From Candidatus Dichloromethanomonas elyunquensis (lineage in GTDB: Bacteria; Bacillota; Desulfitobacteriia; Desulfitobacteriales; Syntrophobotulaceae), in assembly GCA_001515265.1 (NCBI GenBank), contig LNDB01000002.1, positions 1 to 64,000 of the forward strand: 64,000 bases of DNA, in the 5' to 3' direction. Of this stretch, positions 19,241-28,533 are shown in pieces (position 1 is the stretch's first letter; each line of letters opens with the position of its first letter). The notes below the pieces were generated by a model. It did not search any database and was not told the DNA's origin. It saw only the letters and a list, made by a program, of their open reading frames with translations. A program made the translations under genes and the position numbers.

Positions 19241-21193
19241 ATGTATCAGGTAAACTTTCTGCCTAACAATATCATAATTAAAGCAGAAGCCGGAGAGAAC
19301 TTGCTTGATGTAGCCAGAAGAGGCAATATTTTAACGGATTTTCCGTGCAATGGCAACGGTGTCTGCGGGAAGTGCCGGCTTAAAATTATTCAAGGCAGTA
19401 TAGATACCGTCAAAACCCATCATCTCTCCGGTGAGGAAGCGGAACAGGGTTATATTCTGGCTTGCAGCTCGAGAGTCAGAGGAGATCTTACAATTGGGCT
19501 GCTCAGATCAGAAAATGAAGAATCACAAGTTATGAAGATAGAATCCCTTGCTGAAGAAAAAAGCCGGGAGTTATTGAGGAGAGCGGTTGGGGTAGTTACC
19601 CAGAATAAAATGTGCTTTGGGGCGGGAATAAAGAAAGAATATCTGGAATTAGCCTTACCGACTCATGATGATAATGTTGCCGACTGGGAAAGACTTCGGA
19701 CTCATCTTGAAAAAAAGATAGGTTATCAAGAAATTATCGGCGGGTTATCCATAATTAGAACAATACCCCAGATTTTAAGAGAAAGCGATTTTAAAGTTAC
19801 TGTTACTCATAAACCTAAAAATGCCGAGAGTACCGTCATCATTAATGTGGAAAAAGGAAATACCTGTGACCGGCTTTACGGGGCTGCAATTGATATTGGA
19901 ACAACATCGGTAGCCGCTATTCTGGTAAACCTTCTGGACGGCCATATTATAGCTGAATCTTCGGCAGGCAATGTCCAGATCAAATACGGAGCCGATGTTA
20001 TTCACCGAATTGTTCACGCTGTCAGGGAGAACGGGATGGCTGAGTTAAATCAAGCCATAGTTCAAGAGACCCTAAACCCGTTACTTAACGACATCTGCCT
20101 TAAAGCCAATATTGAAAAAGATGAATTAAGCTCGGTGGTAATTGCCGGGAATACGACCATGATGCATCTTCTTTTGGGTGTTTACCCGGATTTTCTCAGA
20201 AAGGAACCCTATATTCCTGGCTTTACCGGCCACTTTTTGCTTAAATCAGCTGAATTGGCTCTTGATGTAAATCCCGAGACTCCGGTGTATATTGTTCCAG
20301 CGGTTGCCAGCTTTGTGGGAGGAGATATTACAGGAGGAGTTTTAGCTTCCGGCTTATGGACGGTCCAGGAAAACACTTTGTTCCTCGATTTAGGCACTAA
20401 CGGCGAAATCGTATTAGGAAATCAAGATTATCTGCTGACCTGTGCCTGTTCAGCCGGACCCGCCTTTGAAGGAGGAGGCATTAGTTGCGGCATGAGAGCC
20501 ACAACCGGGGCCATCGAAAAAGTAACCATCGAGAGAGAATCTTTTGAACCAAATATAACAACTATACATGAAGTCAAGCCGTTGGGACTTTGCGGTTCGG
20601 GTATTATTGATACCGTGGCAGAAATGTTTTTAACCGGCATTATCGATAGGAGAGGGAAGATCAATAAAAATATTCATTCCAGCCGCATCCGTTTCGATGA
20701 ATATGAAGTAGGCGAGTATGTCCTGGTATTTAAAGAAGACAGCCAAATAGCAAAAGACATTACCATTACAGAAATTGATTTAGAAAACTTTATCAGAGCA
20801 AAAGGTGCAGTGTATTCCGCTGTTGCTGTTCTGTTATCCAGTCTGGGAAAAGACTTTTCCGAAATAGATAAAATTGTTATCGCAGGTGGAATCGGTAATA
20901 ATATCAATATTGTGAACGCTATTACCATTGGTCTTTTCCCGGATATACCGCTTGACAAGTATGAGTATATCGGAAATAGTTCTCTAATGGGCTGTTATCT
21001 GATTTTGACAAGTGAAGATTGTCAAACTAAAGTTCAGGAAATCTCTGCCCAAATGACTTATATTGAACTGAGTTCCAATCCTGATTACATGGATGAATTT
21101 CTGTCAGCTTGTTTTTTCCCGCATACGGATATTGAAAAATTTCCGTCAGTCAGGGACTGGCAGCAAAAAAATAGCAATAGTACTTTATTTTAA
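19241..21193 (+). CDS. 2Fe-2S and ASKHA-domain corrinoid activation protein (AcsV-like)
   Basis: 650 aa; N-terminal ferredoxin motif CNGNGVCGKCRLKI and ASKHA ATPase motifs (AAIDIGTTSVAAIL, FLDLGTNGEIVLG). Confidence 0.9.
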   Translation: MYQVNFLPNNIIIKAEAGENLLDVARRGNILTDFPCNGNGVCGKCRLKIIQGSIDTVKTHHLSGEEAEQGYILACSSRVRGDLTIGLLRSENEESQVMKIESLAEEKSRELLRRAVGVVTQNKMCFGAGIKKEYLELALPTHDDNVADWERLRTHLEKKIGYQEIIGGLSIIRTIPQILRESDFKVTVTHKPKNAESTVIINVEKGNTCDRLYGAAIDIGTTSVAAILVNLLDGHIIAESSAGNVQIKYGADVIHRIVHAVRENGMAELNQAIVQETLNPLLNDICLKANIEKDELSSVVIAGNTTMMHLLLGVYPDFLRKEPYIPGFTGHFLLKSAELALDVNPETPVYIVPAVASFVGGDITGGVLASGLWTVQENTLFLDLGTNGEIVLGNQDYLLTCACSAGPAFEGGGISCGMRATTGAIEKVTIERESFEPNITTIHEVKPLGLCGSGIIDTVAEMFLTGIIDRRGKINKNIHSSRIRFDEYEVGEYVLVFKEDSQIAKDITITEIDLENFIRAKGAVYSAVAVLLSSLGKDFSEIDKIVIAGGIGNNINIVNAITIGLFPDIPLDKYEYIGNSSLMGCYLILTSEDCQTKVQEISAQMTYIELSSNPDYMDEFLSACFFPHTDIEKFPSVRDWQQKNSNSTLF

Positions 21194-21394
21194 GATGGTT
21201 ATATCCTGTGCCAGTTCTGCCAAGGATAAAGATGCTTTTGAGGTAGTCGGAATTGATTACCTCTATTTTGTTATGCAAATTTACTTAAGATTAGAAAATT
21301 AAAATATTGTTTATTGTATAATTATTGTATAAAAAACGTATGATTGTAAAATGCAAAGCCCTTTCGTTCAAATAGTTTGAAGGATATAAAATAA

Positions 21395-21745
21395 ATGAAA
21401 AAAGCGATTATTGTAGAAGGAAAAACTGACCGCCAGAAATTGTTACAGGTTCTGGATGAGCAGGTGCACATCATTTGCACGTATGGAACCATGAACGACA
21501 GCAATGTAGAAAAAATCTTAGATGAAGAGCTCTATGATGAGGTATATGTGATGGTGGATGCGGATGAAGCAGGGAATAGATTAAGACATAGCCTCAAACG
21601 GCTGTTCCCTAATTTTAAGCATCTCTATACCAAAAGAATGTATCGGGAAGTAGCGAGTACTCCGATGGAAGAAATTTGCAGAATTTTAGAAGGTGCTCAT
21701 TTTTTAGTCAAGGAGCAAGATGAATATCGCCTGGATGAAAAGTAA
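21395..21745 (+). CDS. Stand-alone Toprim-domain protein
   Basis: 116 aa; KAIIVEGKTDRQKL and VYVMVDADEAGNRLR. Confidence 0.75.
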   Translation: MKKAIIVEGKTDRQKLLQVLDEQVHIICTYGTMNDSNVEKILDEELYDEVYVMVDADEAGNRLRHSLKRLFPNFKHLYTKRMYREVASTPMEEICRILEGAHFLVKEQDEYRLDEK

Positions 21746-21790
21746 ATCTCTTTAATCCAATTAAATAATTTGATTTGGGTTAAAGAGATT
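21745..21790. other. 16-bp hairpin immediately after the Toprim gene
   Basis: AATCTCTTTAATCCAA ... TTGGGTTAAAGAGATT, one T.G pair; no T-tract on the plus strand. Confidence 0.45.
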
Positions 21791-21967
21791 ACGGTTAATG
21801 CGGCCTGGAAGAATAGAAATGTGCCGTTTTTTGTATAATAAACAAGAACGCAAGGGCAGGATTTTTATATCTTATCACGAATAAAGTTATGTTAGTCAGC
21901 AAATACATAAAATAAGAAAGCTTAAGAAGGAAGAAAGCTAAGGGAATAGGGTCTAGGGGGACAAATT

Positions 21968-22726
21968 ATGGTGGCTGTAAACGGTAGTTTTCAATCAGAA
22001 CTATATGGAATGGAAGTACTGATGAATGAGGAAATACGATTTAGATCCTTCCGGTTGGAAGACCTGTTGGATTTACGGATGAATTCGCTTGATAAGTACC
22101 TTTGTCCGTCAGTAGTGTTAGCTGTCGGCAGTATGATGGGAAAGAACAGCCAAAAAATGATAAATTTGGCATCTATTCTTCAGTACGTTTTTTTAGCCCA
22201 TTATATTCAGGCTCAAGTTACAGAAAATAATCCAACCGAACATATTCGTCAATACCCAGTGTTGGTCGGCGATTTTATGTTTGGTCAAATTTATTTAAAG
22301 TTATGTAAACCGGACCTGTTTCCTTATTCAGGGCAGTTCGTTAAGTTGATAAAAACAATTAATGAAGGTATTATCCTTCGGTGGAAGTTAAAGAATAAAA
22401 ATATTCCATTAAAGGACTATCGTATGGTAATAGGAAAAGAGAAAGCTTCACTTACGGCAGTTGCAGCAAAAACTGCTGCGGAGTTTTCCGGATTCCAAGA
22501 ACAGCATCTGAAAAAATTGGAAGAATTCGGGTATAACCTTGGTATGGCCTGGGCAGCCTGGGAGGAATCCGTATATACCGCATTGGTTCAGGAATACCTG
22601 ATCAAAGCTAAAATAATCATAGCAGAGTTAAAAGATCAATTATATACGAAACCCCTGCAGGAACTTTATGAATTTTTTTATCAGGAAATTAATATTAATA
22701 CGTCAGCCATAACGATCGGAATATAA
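21968..22726 (+). CDS. Protein resembling a non-catalytic prenyl diphosphate synthase subunit (HEPPP_synt_1-like)
   Basis: 252 aa; helical layout similar to isoprenyl synthases (LVGDFMFGQIYLKL, IKTINEGIILRWKLKN) but no DDxxD motif; upstream of tatC, tatB and a catalytic polyprenyl synthase. Confidence 0.5.
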   Translation: MVAVNGSFQSELYGMEVLMNEEIRFRSFRLEDLLDLRMNSLDKYLCPSVVLAVGSMMGKNSQKMINLASILQYVFLAHYIQAQVTENNPTEHIRQYPVLVGDFMFGQIYLKLCKPDLFPYSGQFVKLIKTINEGIILRWKLKNKNIPLKDYRMVIGKEKASLTAVAAKTAAEFSGFQEQHLKKLEEFGYNLGMAWAAWEESVYTALVQEYLIKAKIIIAELKDQLYTKPLQELYEFFYQEININTSAITIGI

Positions 22727-22827
22727 TGATCTTTTATGTGCTTCTTTTTTAGGTTGCTATTCATCTTGTTTTTTGAATATTACATGGTAAAATAATAGAA
22801 ATCAGCTTGTTTGGGGAGGAACATACG

Positions 22828-23607
22828 GTGCATGGTAAAATAAAGCAGAGTGCAGAGATGCCATTATTCGAACATTTGAAAGAATTACGTAAAGTACTAC
22901 TCTTTTCCGCCTATGCCATCGCTTTAGGAACCATTACAGGATGGGTTTTAAGTGATGAAGTGTATCATTTTTTGGCACAACCTCTCTCGGGACTCCGAGA
23001 TGTTCATTTTATTACAATCACCCCGATGGAACCTGTTTTTGTCAAGTTGCAAGTATCGGTAGTATTTGGCGTATTGGTTGCGTTGCCTATTGTCATGTGG
23101 CAGATATGGAGCTTTATTTTACCGGCCCTCAACAAAAATGAGAAAAAATATCTTTATTTAACTGTTCCTTGGTCAATTATTTTATTTATTGGCGGTGCTG
23201 CCTTTTGTTATTATTTTGTTTTGCCTGTCGGGCTGAAATTTTTATTATTTGCAGGTGGAGGGGCTGTTGAATCCACTCCTTTTGTAACAAAATCTTCTTA
23301 TCTTAGTTTCATTATCACTTTTTTGCTGTGTTTTGGTGTCGTATTTCAACTTCCCATTGTCTTGTTGCTTCTAATCAGGCTGGGCTATCTCTCTCCCAAA
23401 ACGCTGGCAAAACACCGGAAATGGGCATTTTTTATCATCGTAATTTTAGCCGTTATCATTTCGCCGACTCCGGATCTTTTGACACAATTGTTAATGGCAG
23501 GCCCTATGTACTTGCTTTATGAAATAAGTATTTGGCTGGGTTATTTGGTTGTTAGAAATAAAAGAAAAAAACAAGCAAAGTTGAACCAAAACAGAGAGGT
23601 GGGGTAA
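22828..23607 (+). CDS. tatC: Twin-arginine translocase subunit TatC
   Basis: MPLFEHLKELRKVL, six hydrophobic segments, VLAVIISPTPDLLTQLLMAGPMYLLYE; GTG start with 'ggggagga' RBS. Confidence 0.95.
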   Translation: MHGKIKQSAEMPLFEHLKELRKVLLFSAYAIALGTITGWVLSDEVYHFLAQPLSGLRDVHFITITPMEPVFVKLQVSVVFGVLVALPIVMWQIWSFILPALNKNEKKYLYLTVPWSIILFIGGAAFCYYFVLPVGLKFLLFAGGGAVESTPFVTKSSYLSFIITFLLCFGVVFQLPIVLLLLIRLGYLSPKTLAKHRKWAFFIIVILAVIISPTPDLLTQLLMAGPMYLLYEISIWLGYLVVRNKRKKQAKLNQNREVG

Positions 23608-23608
23608 T

Positions 23609-23959
23609 ATGGGGTTAACTGAACTGGTTTTGATCTTGGTTGTAGCCCTCATTCTTTTTGGCCCGGAGGATTTGCCTGTTATTGCCAGAACTCTGGGGAA
23701 AATTTTTTTTCAGGTGCGCAAGTATACCGAAGAGCTTACAAGAGAGTTTCAGGATGCTATAAATATTCCTGAAAAGGTTATTAATGATGCCCTGACAGAA
23801 AGTCCTGCTCAAACCAAGGCGCTGGCTGAAAAGAACGATGATGCCGAAGAACTTCTCACGTATGAGGACTATCCTGGGGATACCCCTGCCAAGCCTATGC
23901 AGGAAGCAAACCCTTCAGCAGATTTACCCTCAGATAGTGTGATGAAAAAAGATCCGTAA
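23609..23959 (+). CDS. TatA/TatB-family translocase protein
   Basis: MGLTELVLILVVALILFGPEDLPVIARTLGK plus amphipathic helix. Confidence 0.88.
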   Translation: MGLTELVLILVVALILFGPEDLPVIARTLGKIFFQVRKYTEELTREFQDAINIPEKVINDALTESPAQTKALAEKNDDAEELLTYEDYPGDTPAKPMQEANPSADLPSDSVMKKDP

Positions 23960-23974
23960 GCAGGTGAATAGAAT

Positions 23975-24943
23975 TTGAAACAGCAAAAATTTTTTAAGGA
24001 AATAGCCTCTGATTTAAAAAAAGTTGAAAAAGAATTAGATCGCTTCCTTAAAGTAAACGACCCTATTTTATCCCAGACATGTATTTATCTGCTGCAAGCA
24101 GGCGGCAAGAGAATGCGTCCGGGATTTGCCCTTTTATCCGCAAAATTTTTTAATTATCAATTTGAAAAGATACTTCCGGTGGCTATGGCATTGGAGTTAA
24201 TTCATATGGCTACCTTGGTGCATGACGATGTTGTCGATGCTTCGCTGACCCGCCGAGGAAGACCGACACTGGCAGCAGGCTGGGGAAATACCGTATCTAT
24301 TTCAACGGGAAATTATCTTTTCGCCAAAGCTTTGGAACTGATCGTTAAAATTGATAATACCGAAATTTCCAGTATTCTTGCCAAAGTGTGTATTGAAATG
24401 TGTCAGGGGGAAATCCAGCAAATCAAATTTTCATTTGATGTAGAGCAAAACTATAAACAATATTTTTACCGAATACAAAGAAAAACAGCACTCTTAATTG
24501 GATTATGCTGTAAATTGGGCGCGATGGTTTCCAATGCCAATAAAAGGCAAATTTGGACCATGTACCGGTACGGCCATTGTTTGGGTATTGCTTTTCAGAT
24601 CGTAGATGATATTTTAGACATCAGCGCTAACCCCAAAGTCCTCGGAAAACCGGTTGGGGGAGATATTCGTCAGGGAATTATCACACTGCCTATCATTTAT
24701 TCCCTGAAAGATTCACCGGGTTCTGAACGTCTGAAAGAATTGATCGGAAAAGAATCAAAATCGGAAAAAGAGATTGAAGAAGCAATTGAGTTGGTCAAAC
24801 AATCAGGCGGAATAGAGAAATCCAGGAGAATCGTTGATCTTTATATTGATAAAGCTGTCAGATGTTTGTTCGAACTTCCGGATATTCTTTCGCGTGAAGC
24901 ACTGGTAGAACTTGCTCAGTTTGTAGGGAAAAGAAGCTATTAA
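23975..24943 (+). CDS. Polyprenyl diphosphate synthase, copy 1
   Basis: 322 aa; AGGKRMRPGFALLSAKFF, LVHDDVVDASLTRRGRPT, IVDDILD motifs. Confidence 0.92.
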   Translation: MKQQKFFKEIASDLKKVEKELDRFLKVNDPILSQTCIYLLQAGGKRMRPGFALLSAKFFNYQFEKILPVAMALELIHMATLVHDDVVDASLTRRGRPTLAAGWGNTVSISTGNYLFAKALELIVKIDNTEISSILAKVCIEMCQGEIQQIKFSFDVEQNYKQYFYRIQRKTALLIGLCCKLGAMVSNANKRQIWTMYRYGHCLGIAFQIVDDILDISANPKVLGKPVGGDIRQGIITLPIIYSLKDSPGSERLKELIGKESKSEKEIEEAIELVKQSGGIEKSRRIVDLYIDKAVRCLFELPDILSREALVELAQFVGKRSY

Positions 24944-24981
24944 CAAACCATATTGAGATATCCGGCTCTATGTCAAGTGAT

Positions 24982-25010
24982 GGGGGTGTCTAAAAAGCAC
25001 CTCCTTTTTT
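24982..25010 (+). terminator. Rho-independent terminator
   Basis: GGGGGTG-TCTAAAAAG-CACCTCC followed by TTTTTT. Confidence 0.8.
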
Positions 25011-25137
25011 GCATGTAATGCAGACTTACATAGATACAACGTTACACTTTTTTCTATTTAAGGTCAAAAGAATAACACCAAACAAACTGGAAAAAAATAG
25101 AATAATATACAAAATTTCTTAATAAGGAGTGCTAATT

Positions 25138-25929
25138 TTGGATGAGACAAAGAGGAAAGAGCTCTTAGAAAGATTGGAAAAAATTCGTGGGTCAAAAGTA
25201 ATCGTCTATTTTTCTTATACGCCCCTTGATGACAGAATCCTGGTTCCTCTTTATCGTGAACTTGCCAATATCGGCAAAACTGACAAAATAGATCTTTTTC
25301 TTCACAGTTATGGCGGCGCGGTAGATACTCCCTATAAAGTTGTAATGCTCATCAGAGAATTCTGCAAAAATTTTTCGGTCATTGTACCATTTTCTGCAAA
25401 ATCGGCTGCATCCATGATTGTATTAGGCGCAGATGAAGTCGTAATGGGGCCAATATCCGAGCTAGGGCCGATTGACCCTTTAGTGAAGCATCCGAGTTAT
25501 AAAGACTTTTGGATCCCCGTTCAAGCTCTCCGGTGTTGCTTTGAATACATTGAAGAGATGTTCTATAATAGCTCAAACCCTGAGGTATCTGAAATTATTA
25601 TTAATTCCGTTTTAAGCAAACTTGATCCCTGGCTAATCGGCGACTATGAAAAGGCTTTAAAAGCCTCTAAACAATATGCTGAATCCTTATTGTCAAAATA
25701 TATGCTGAAAGATAATCAAGATAAAATTCAATCAGTTACCCATAACCTGACTACAGGTTATTTCTCGCACGGTTATCCGATAGGAAGGCAGGAAGCCAAA
25801 GAAATGGGTTTATCAGTTATCGAGGCTTCCGGCGAGTTATGGGATGTCATTTGGGAATTATATCTTGTCTATCAATCAATGTTTATTAGTGAAAATTGTT
25901 GCATTTTTTCACTTTCTACTATAGGATAA
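25138..25929 (+). CDS. SDH-family Clp-fold serine proteinase
   Basis: LFLHSYGGAVDTPYKVVMLIREF, VPFSAKSAASMIVLGADEVVMGPISELGPIDP; TTG start with 'aaggag' RBS. Confidence 0.85.
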   Translation: MDETKRKELLERLEKIRGSKVIVYFSYTPLDDRILVPLYRELANIGKTDKIDLFLHSYGGAVDTPYKVVMLIREFCKNFSVIVPFSAKSAASMIVLGADEVVMGPISELGPIDPLVKHPSYKDFWIPVQALRCCFEYIEEMFYNSSNPEVSEIIINSVLSKLDPWLIGDYEKALKASKQYAESLLSKYMLKDNQDKIQSVTHNLTTGYFSHGYPIGRQEAKEMGLSVIEASGELWDVIWELYLVYQSMFISENCCIFSLSTIG

Positions 25930-26001
25930 ATTTGTACGAATCATAATAGTTTTTAAAGTTTAAGATATGGTATAATAAGAGTTATAATGGAGGTGACTGT
26001 G

Positions 26002-26202
26002 ATGCAGCCAATAATTGGTTTTATTACTCCTACTACTGCTGGAATTGTATTGGTTATTGCTCTGATTATCTTCGGTCCGGGAAAACTTCCTGAATTGGGA
26101 AAAGCTTTAGGTAAGGGTATCAATGAGTTTAAACAAGAAACTAATGAAGAAGAAAAAAAGTCTTCAGGCGATTCCAAATCAGACACACCAAAGTCTGAAT
26201 AA
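26002..26202 (+). CDS. tatA: Twin-arginine translocase TatA/E-family subunit
   Basis: [31 protein letters not shown]. Confidence 0.9.
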   Translation: MQPIIGFITPTTAGIVLVIALIIFGPGKLPELGKALGKGINEFKQETNEEEKKSSGDSKSDTPKSE

Positions 26203-26209
26203 ACAAACC

Positions 26210-26240
26210 AAGTAAGGACGTTTATTAACGTCCTTACTTT
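26210..26240 (+). terminator. Stem-loop terminator after tatA
   Basis: Perfect 13-bp stem AAGTAAGGACGTT-TATT-AACGTCCTTACTT. Confidence 0.7.
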
Positions 26241-26377
26241 CGTGTACAATCCTATATTCTTGGATATTAAGCGTGATTTTTAGAACTGATTTTCTCTCTT
26301 ATATCAATCTTGCATATGTGAGAATTATATATTATTTATGTGGAACAAAGAAATTAAATTATAGGGAGAGTCTTCTT

Positions 26378-27118
26378 ATGTTACTTACCGATAAGACTGC
26401 ACTGATCACCGGTGGAGGTACGGGGATTGGAAAAGCTGTAGCGCTGAGATTAGCCCAGGAAAAGGTGAATATTGCAATCAATTATTCCCGTTCAGAAAAG
26501 GATGCCCAGGAAACCCAAAGAGAAGTGGAAGCTTTGGGAGTTCAATGTCGAATATACCGCGCTAGTGTTTCCTCAGACCAGGAAGTCAGGAAGATGATCG
26601 AACAGGCCGCAAAGGATTTTGGAGGATTAGATATTTTAGTCAATAATGCGGGGACTACGCGTTTTGTACCTCATTCTGATTTAGAAGGAATGAAAGAGGA
26701 ATACTGGGATGAAATTTTTGCAGTAAACGTGAAGGGGCTTTTTTTCTGCTGCAGGGCGGCTGCAGAAGAACTGAAAAAAACGAAAGGTGTCATTGTAAAT
26801 ATCACATCCATTGCAGGTTTAACTGGACTTGGCAGCTCGATAGCCTATTCCGCATCCAAAGCGGCATCTATCAGTATCACCAAATCTCTGGCCAGAGTAC
26901 TTGCTCCGGAAGTAAGGGTCTTAAGTATTGCCCCTGGGATCGTCCTCACCAGATGGGTTGACGGCCAGGAAGATCATATTGGACGGTTGGCGGGGACAAC
27001 CCCGATGAAACGAATTGCCAAGCCGGAAGATGTCTCAGAACTCGTGTACGGCGTGATTGCTCATGCCGGGTTTGTAACGGGGCAGACCATCGTTGTCGAC
27101 GGCGGGGCATTTATCTAA
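26378..27118 (+). CDS. Short-chain dehydrogenase/reductase, FabG-like
   Basis: TALITGGGTGIGKAVAL, NNAG, YSASKAASISITKSLA. Confidence 0.9.
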   Translation: MLLTDKTALITGGGTGIGKAVALRLAQEKVNIAINYSRSEKDAQETQREVEALGVQCRIYRASVSSDQEVRKMIEQAAKDFGGLDILVNNAGTTRFVPHSDLEGMKEEYWDEIFAVNVKGLFFCCRAAAEELKKTKGVIVNITSIAGLTGLGSSIAYSASKAASISITKSLARVLAPEVRVLSIAPGIVLTRWVDGQEDHIGRLAGTTPMKRIAKPEDVSELVYGVIAHAGFVTGQTIVVDGGAFI

Positions 27119-27161
27119 AATAAATCGTATGACAGGAATATAACAATCATTGAGCAGGCAG

Positions 27162-27572
27162 TTAATTGGCCTGCTCCAATATTTTAGCACAATACCCAAT
27201 AATTTCTCTTCGTCGGACAATCCCAATAAATATTCCTTGATCGTCAATAACTGGAATAAAATTTTGATGTATGGCTCTGGATATCAGATCATTGATTTGC
27301 GCGTTGATCGAAACAGGTGTATTTTGGGTACGCTGATCAATTTCGTCCAGACGGATTTTCTCCGTATTGCCGAAAGTCAGATCCGGGGTATTTTTTAATT
27401 TCCACAGAAGATCCCCTTCCGTTAAGGTGCCTGCGTAACGTCCCTGCGAGTCAACCAGAGGGACAGCGGCATAACCGTGGTATTCCATTCGTTCTAAGGC
27501 TTGACGCATGGTAGAATTTACTTTCAAATAGACAACATCCTTCTTGGGAATGAGAAAAAAAGCTATGTTCAT
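27162..27572 (-). CDS. CBS-domain pair protein
   Basis: Two CBS-like repeats (MRQALERMEYHGYAAVPLVDSQGRYAGTLTEGDLL ... INDLISRAIHQNFIPVIDDQGIFIGIVRRREII). Confidence 0.88.
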   Translation of the reverse strand: MNIAFFLIPKKDVVYLKVNSTMRQALERMEYHGYAAVPLVDSQGRYAGTLTEGDLLWKLKNTPDLTFGNTEKIRLDEIDQRTQNTPVSINAQINDLISRAIHQNFIPVIDDQGIFIGIVRRREIIGYCAKILEQAN

Positions 27573-27765
27573 GACAAAACCTCGATGTAAAGATATTTGC
27601 AGGATTTTCAAAGTCAGTACGGGACTAAGCTACTGTTTAATAGTTCACGTCTAATATTCCATAAGAAGATAAAAATTCCTTCTAAGTTTAGACGAGAGCC
27701 GGCGCAAAAGCAACATGGCTAAAACACGACCTCCGCGCTAATAACTAAAAGGATGCTTGAATTAT

Positions 27766-27800
27766 CAGTGCCGTCTCACTTTACAGGTGATACGGCACTG
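27766..27800 (+). terminator. Stem-loop, candidate terminator
   Basis: CAGTGCCGT ... ACGGCACTG followed by GTTTTT; plus-strand assignment uncertain. Confidence 0.5.
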
Positions 27801-27871
27801 GTTTTTGAGATTACAAACCGCAAGTTACTTTTTTAAAGATTTTTGAGACAGGCCGTCTATTATAGAGACAA

Positions 27872-28009
27872 TTAGAAGATCACTGCGAGAGCAATAAGGA
27901 TTAGAATTGCAATTGCGATAATAGCTGCTCCCACAGTATTATATGCGGGACCAGGGGTAACTACAGGGGTAACCATCGGTCTGCAGCAGCATCCGCTATA
28001 ACCGTACAT
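27872..28009 (-). CDS. YjcZ-like tiny membrane protein (45 aa), type A
   Basis: MYGYSGCCCRPMVTPVVTPGPAYNTVGAAIIAIAILILIALAVIF; below the ORF-track length cutoff. Confidence 0.8.
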   Translation of the reverse strand: MYGYSGCCCRPMVTPVVTPGPAYNTVGAAIIAIAILILIALAVIF

Positions 28010-28080
28010 TTCATTCACTCCTTTTTCATCGTTCTTATATCTTTGGTTAACGAAAGATTGAAAATTGTCGGATTAGAACC

Positions 28081-28212
28081 TTAGAATAAGATACCCATAG
28101 CAATGAGGAGTAAAATAATAACAGTGACGATAGCAATTCCGCAGAAACTCGGTGTGCAGCAGCAACCGCCGCCAACACCTACACCAGCACCAACTGCACC
28201 TTCGTAAGCCAT
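28081..28212 (-). CDS. YjcZ-like tiny membrane protein (43 aa), type B
   Basis: MAYEGAVGAGVGVGGGCCCTPSFCGIAIVTVIILLLIAMGILF; GGAGGTG RBS upstream. Confidence 0.8.
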   Translation of the reverse strand: MAYEGAVGAGVGVGGGCCCTPSFCGIAIVTVIILLLIAMGILF

Positions 28213-28297
28213 ATCTTGAGACACCTCCTACTGGAATTATCTGGAATACAATGTAATATATGTATATACCGAATAAAGTGTGATTTAAAAAAATAAG

Positions 28298-28323
28298 AGA
28301 AGTCCCCGCGTCCGGGGACTTCT
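28298..28323 (-). terminator. Rho-independent terminator downstream of queH
   Basis: Perfect 11-bp stem AGAAGTCCCCG-CGTC-CGGGGACTTCT with T-rich tail on the minus strand. Confidence 0.75.
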
Positions 28324-28533
28324 TTGCGCAAAGCCAAAAGACAACTGCGACTAGATTTTATACCTAGACATCAATTATCTAGAGACTCTTCAATAAAAAA
28401 TTAACATGGAAAAGCTTTAAAGTCAACGTTTATCACCTAAAATCTACAGTTAAGTTTTGGGTAATTTTCTTCAATTATCAATAGTGCAGAGAAGTAATCA
28501 TATTATTCTGTAAAATTTTACAGCTATTTAAGG

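Noticed and set aside
21745-21790. Hairpin after the Toprim gene as a standard rho-independent terminator
   Set aside because: The 16-bp stem is good but no T-tract follows on the plus strand, so it was listed only as a hairpin.
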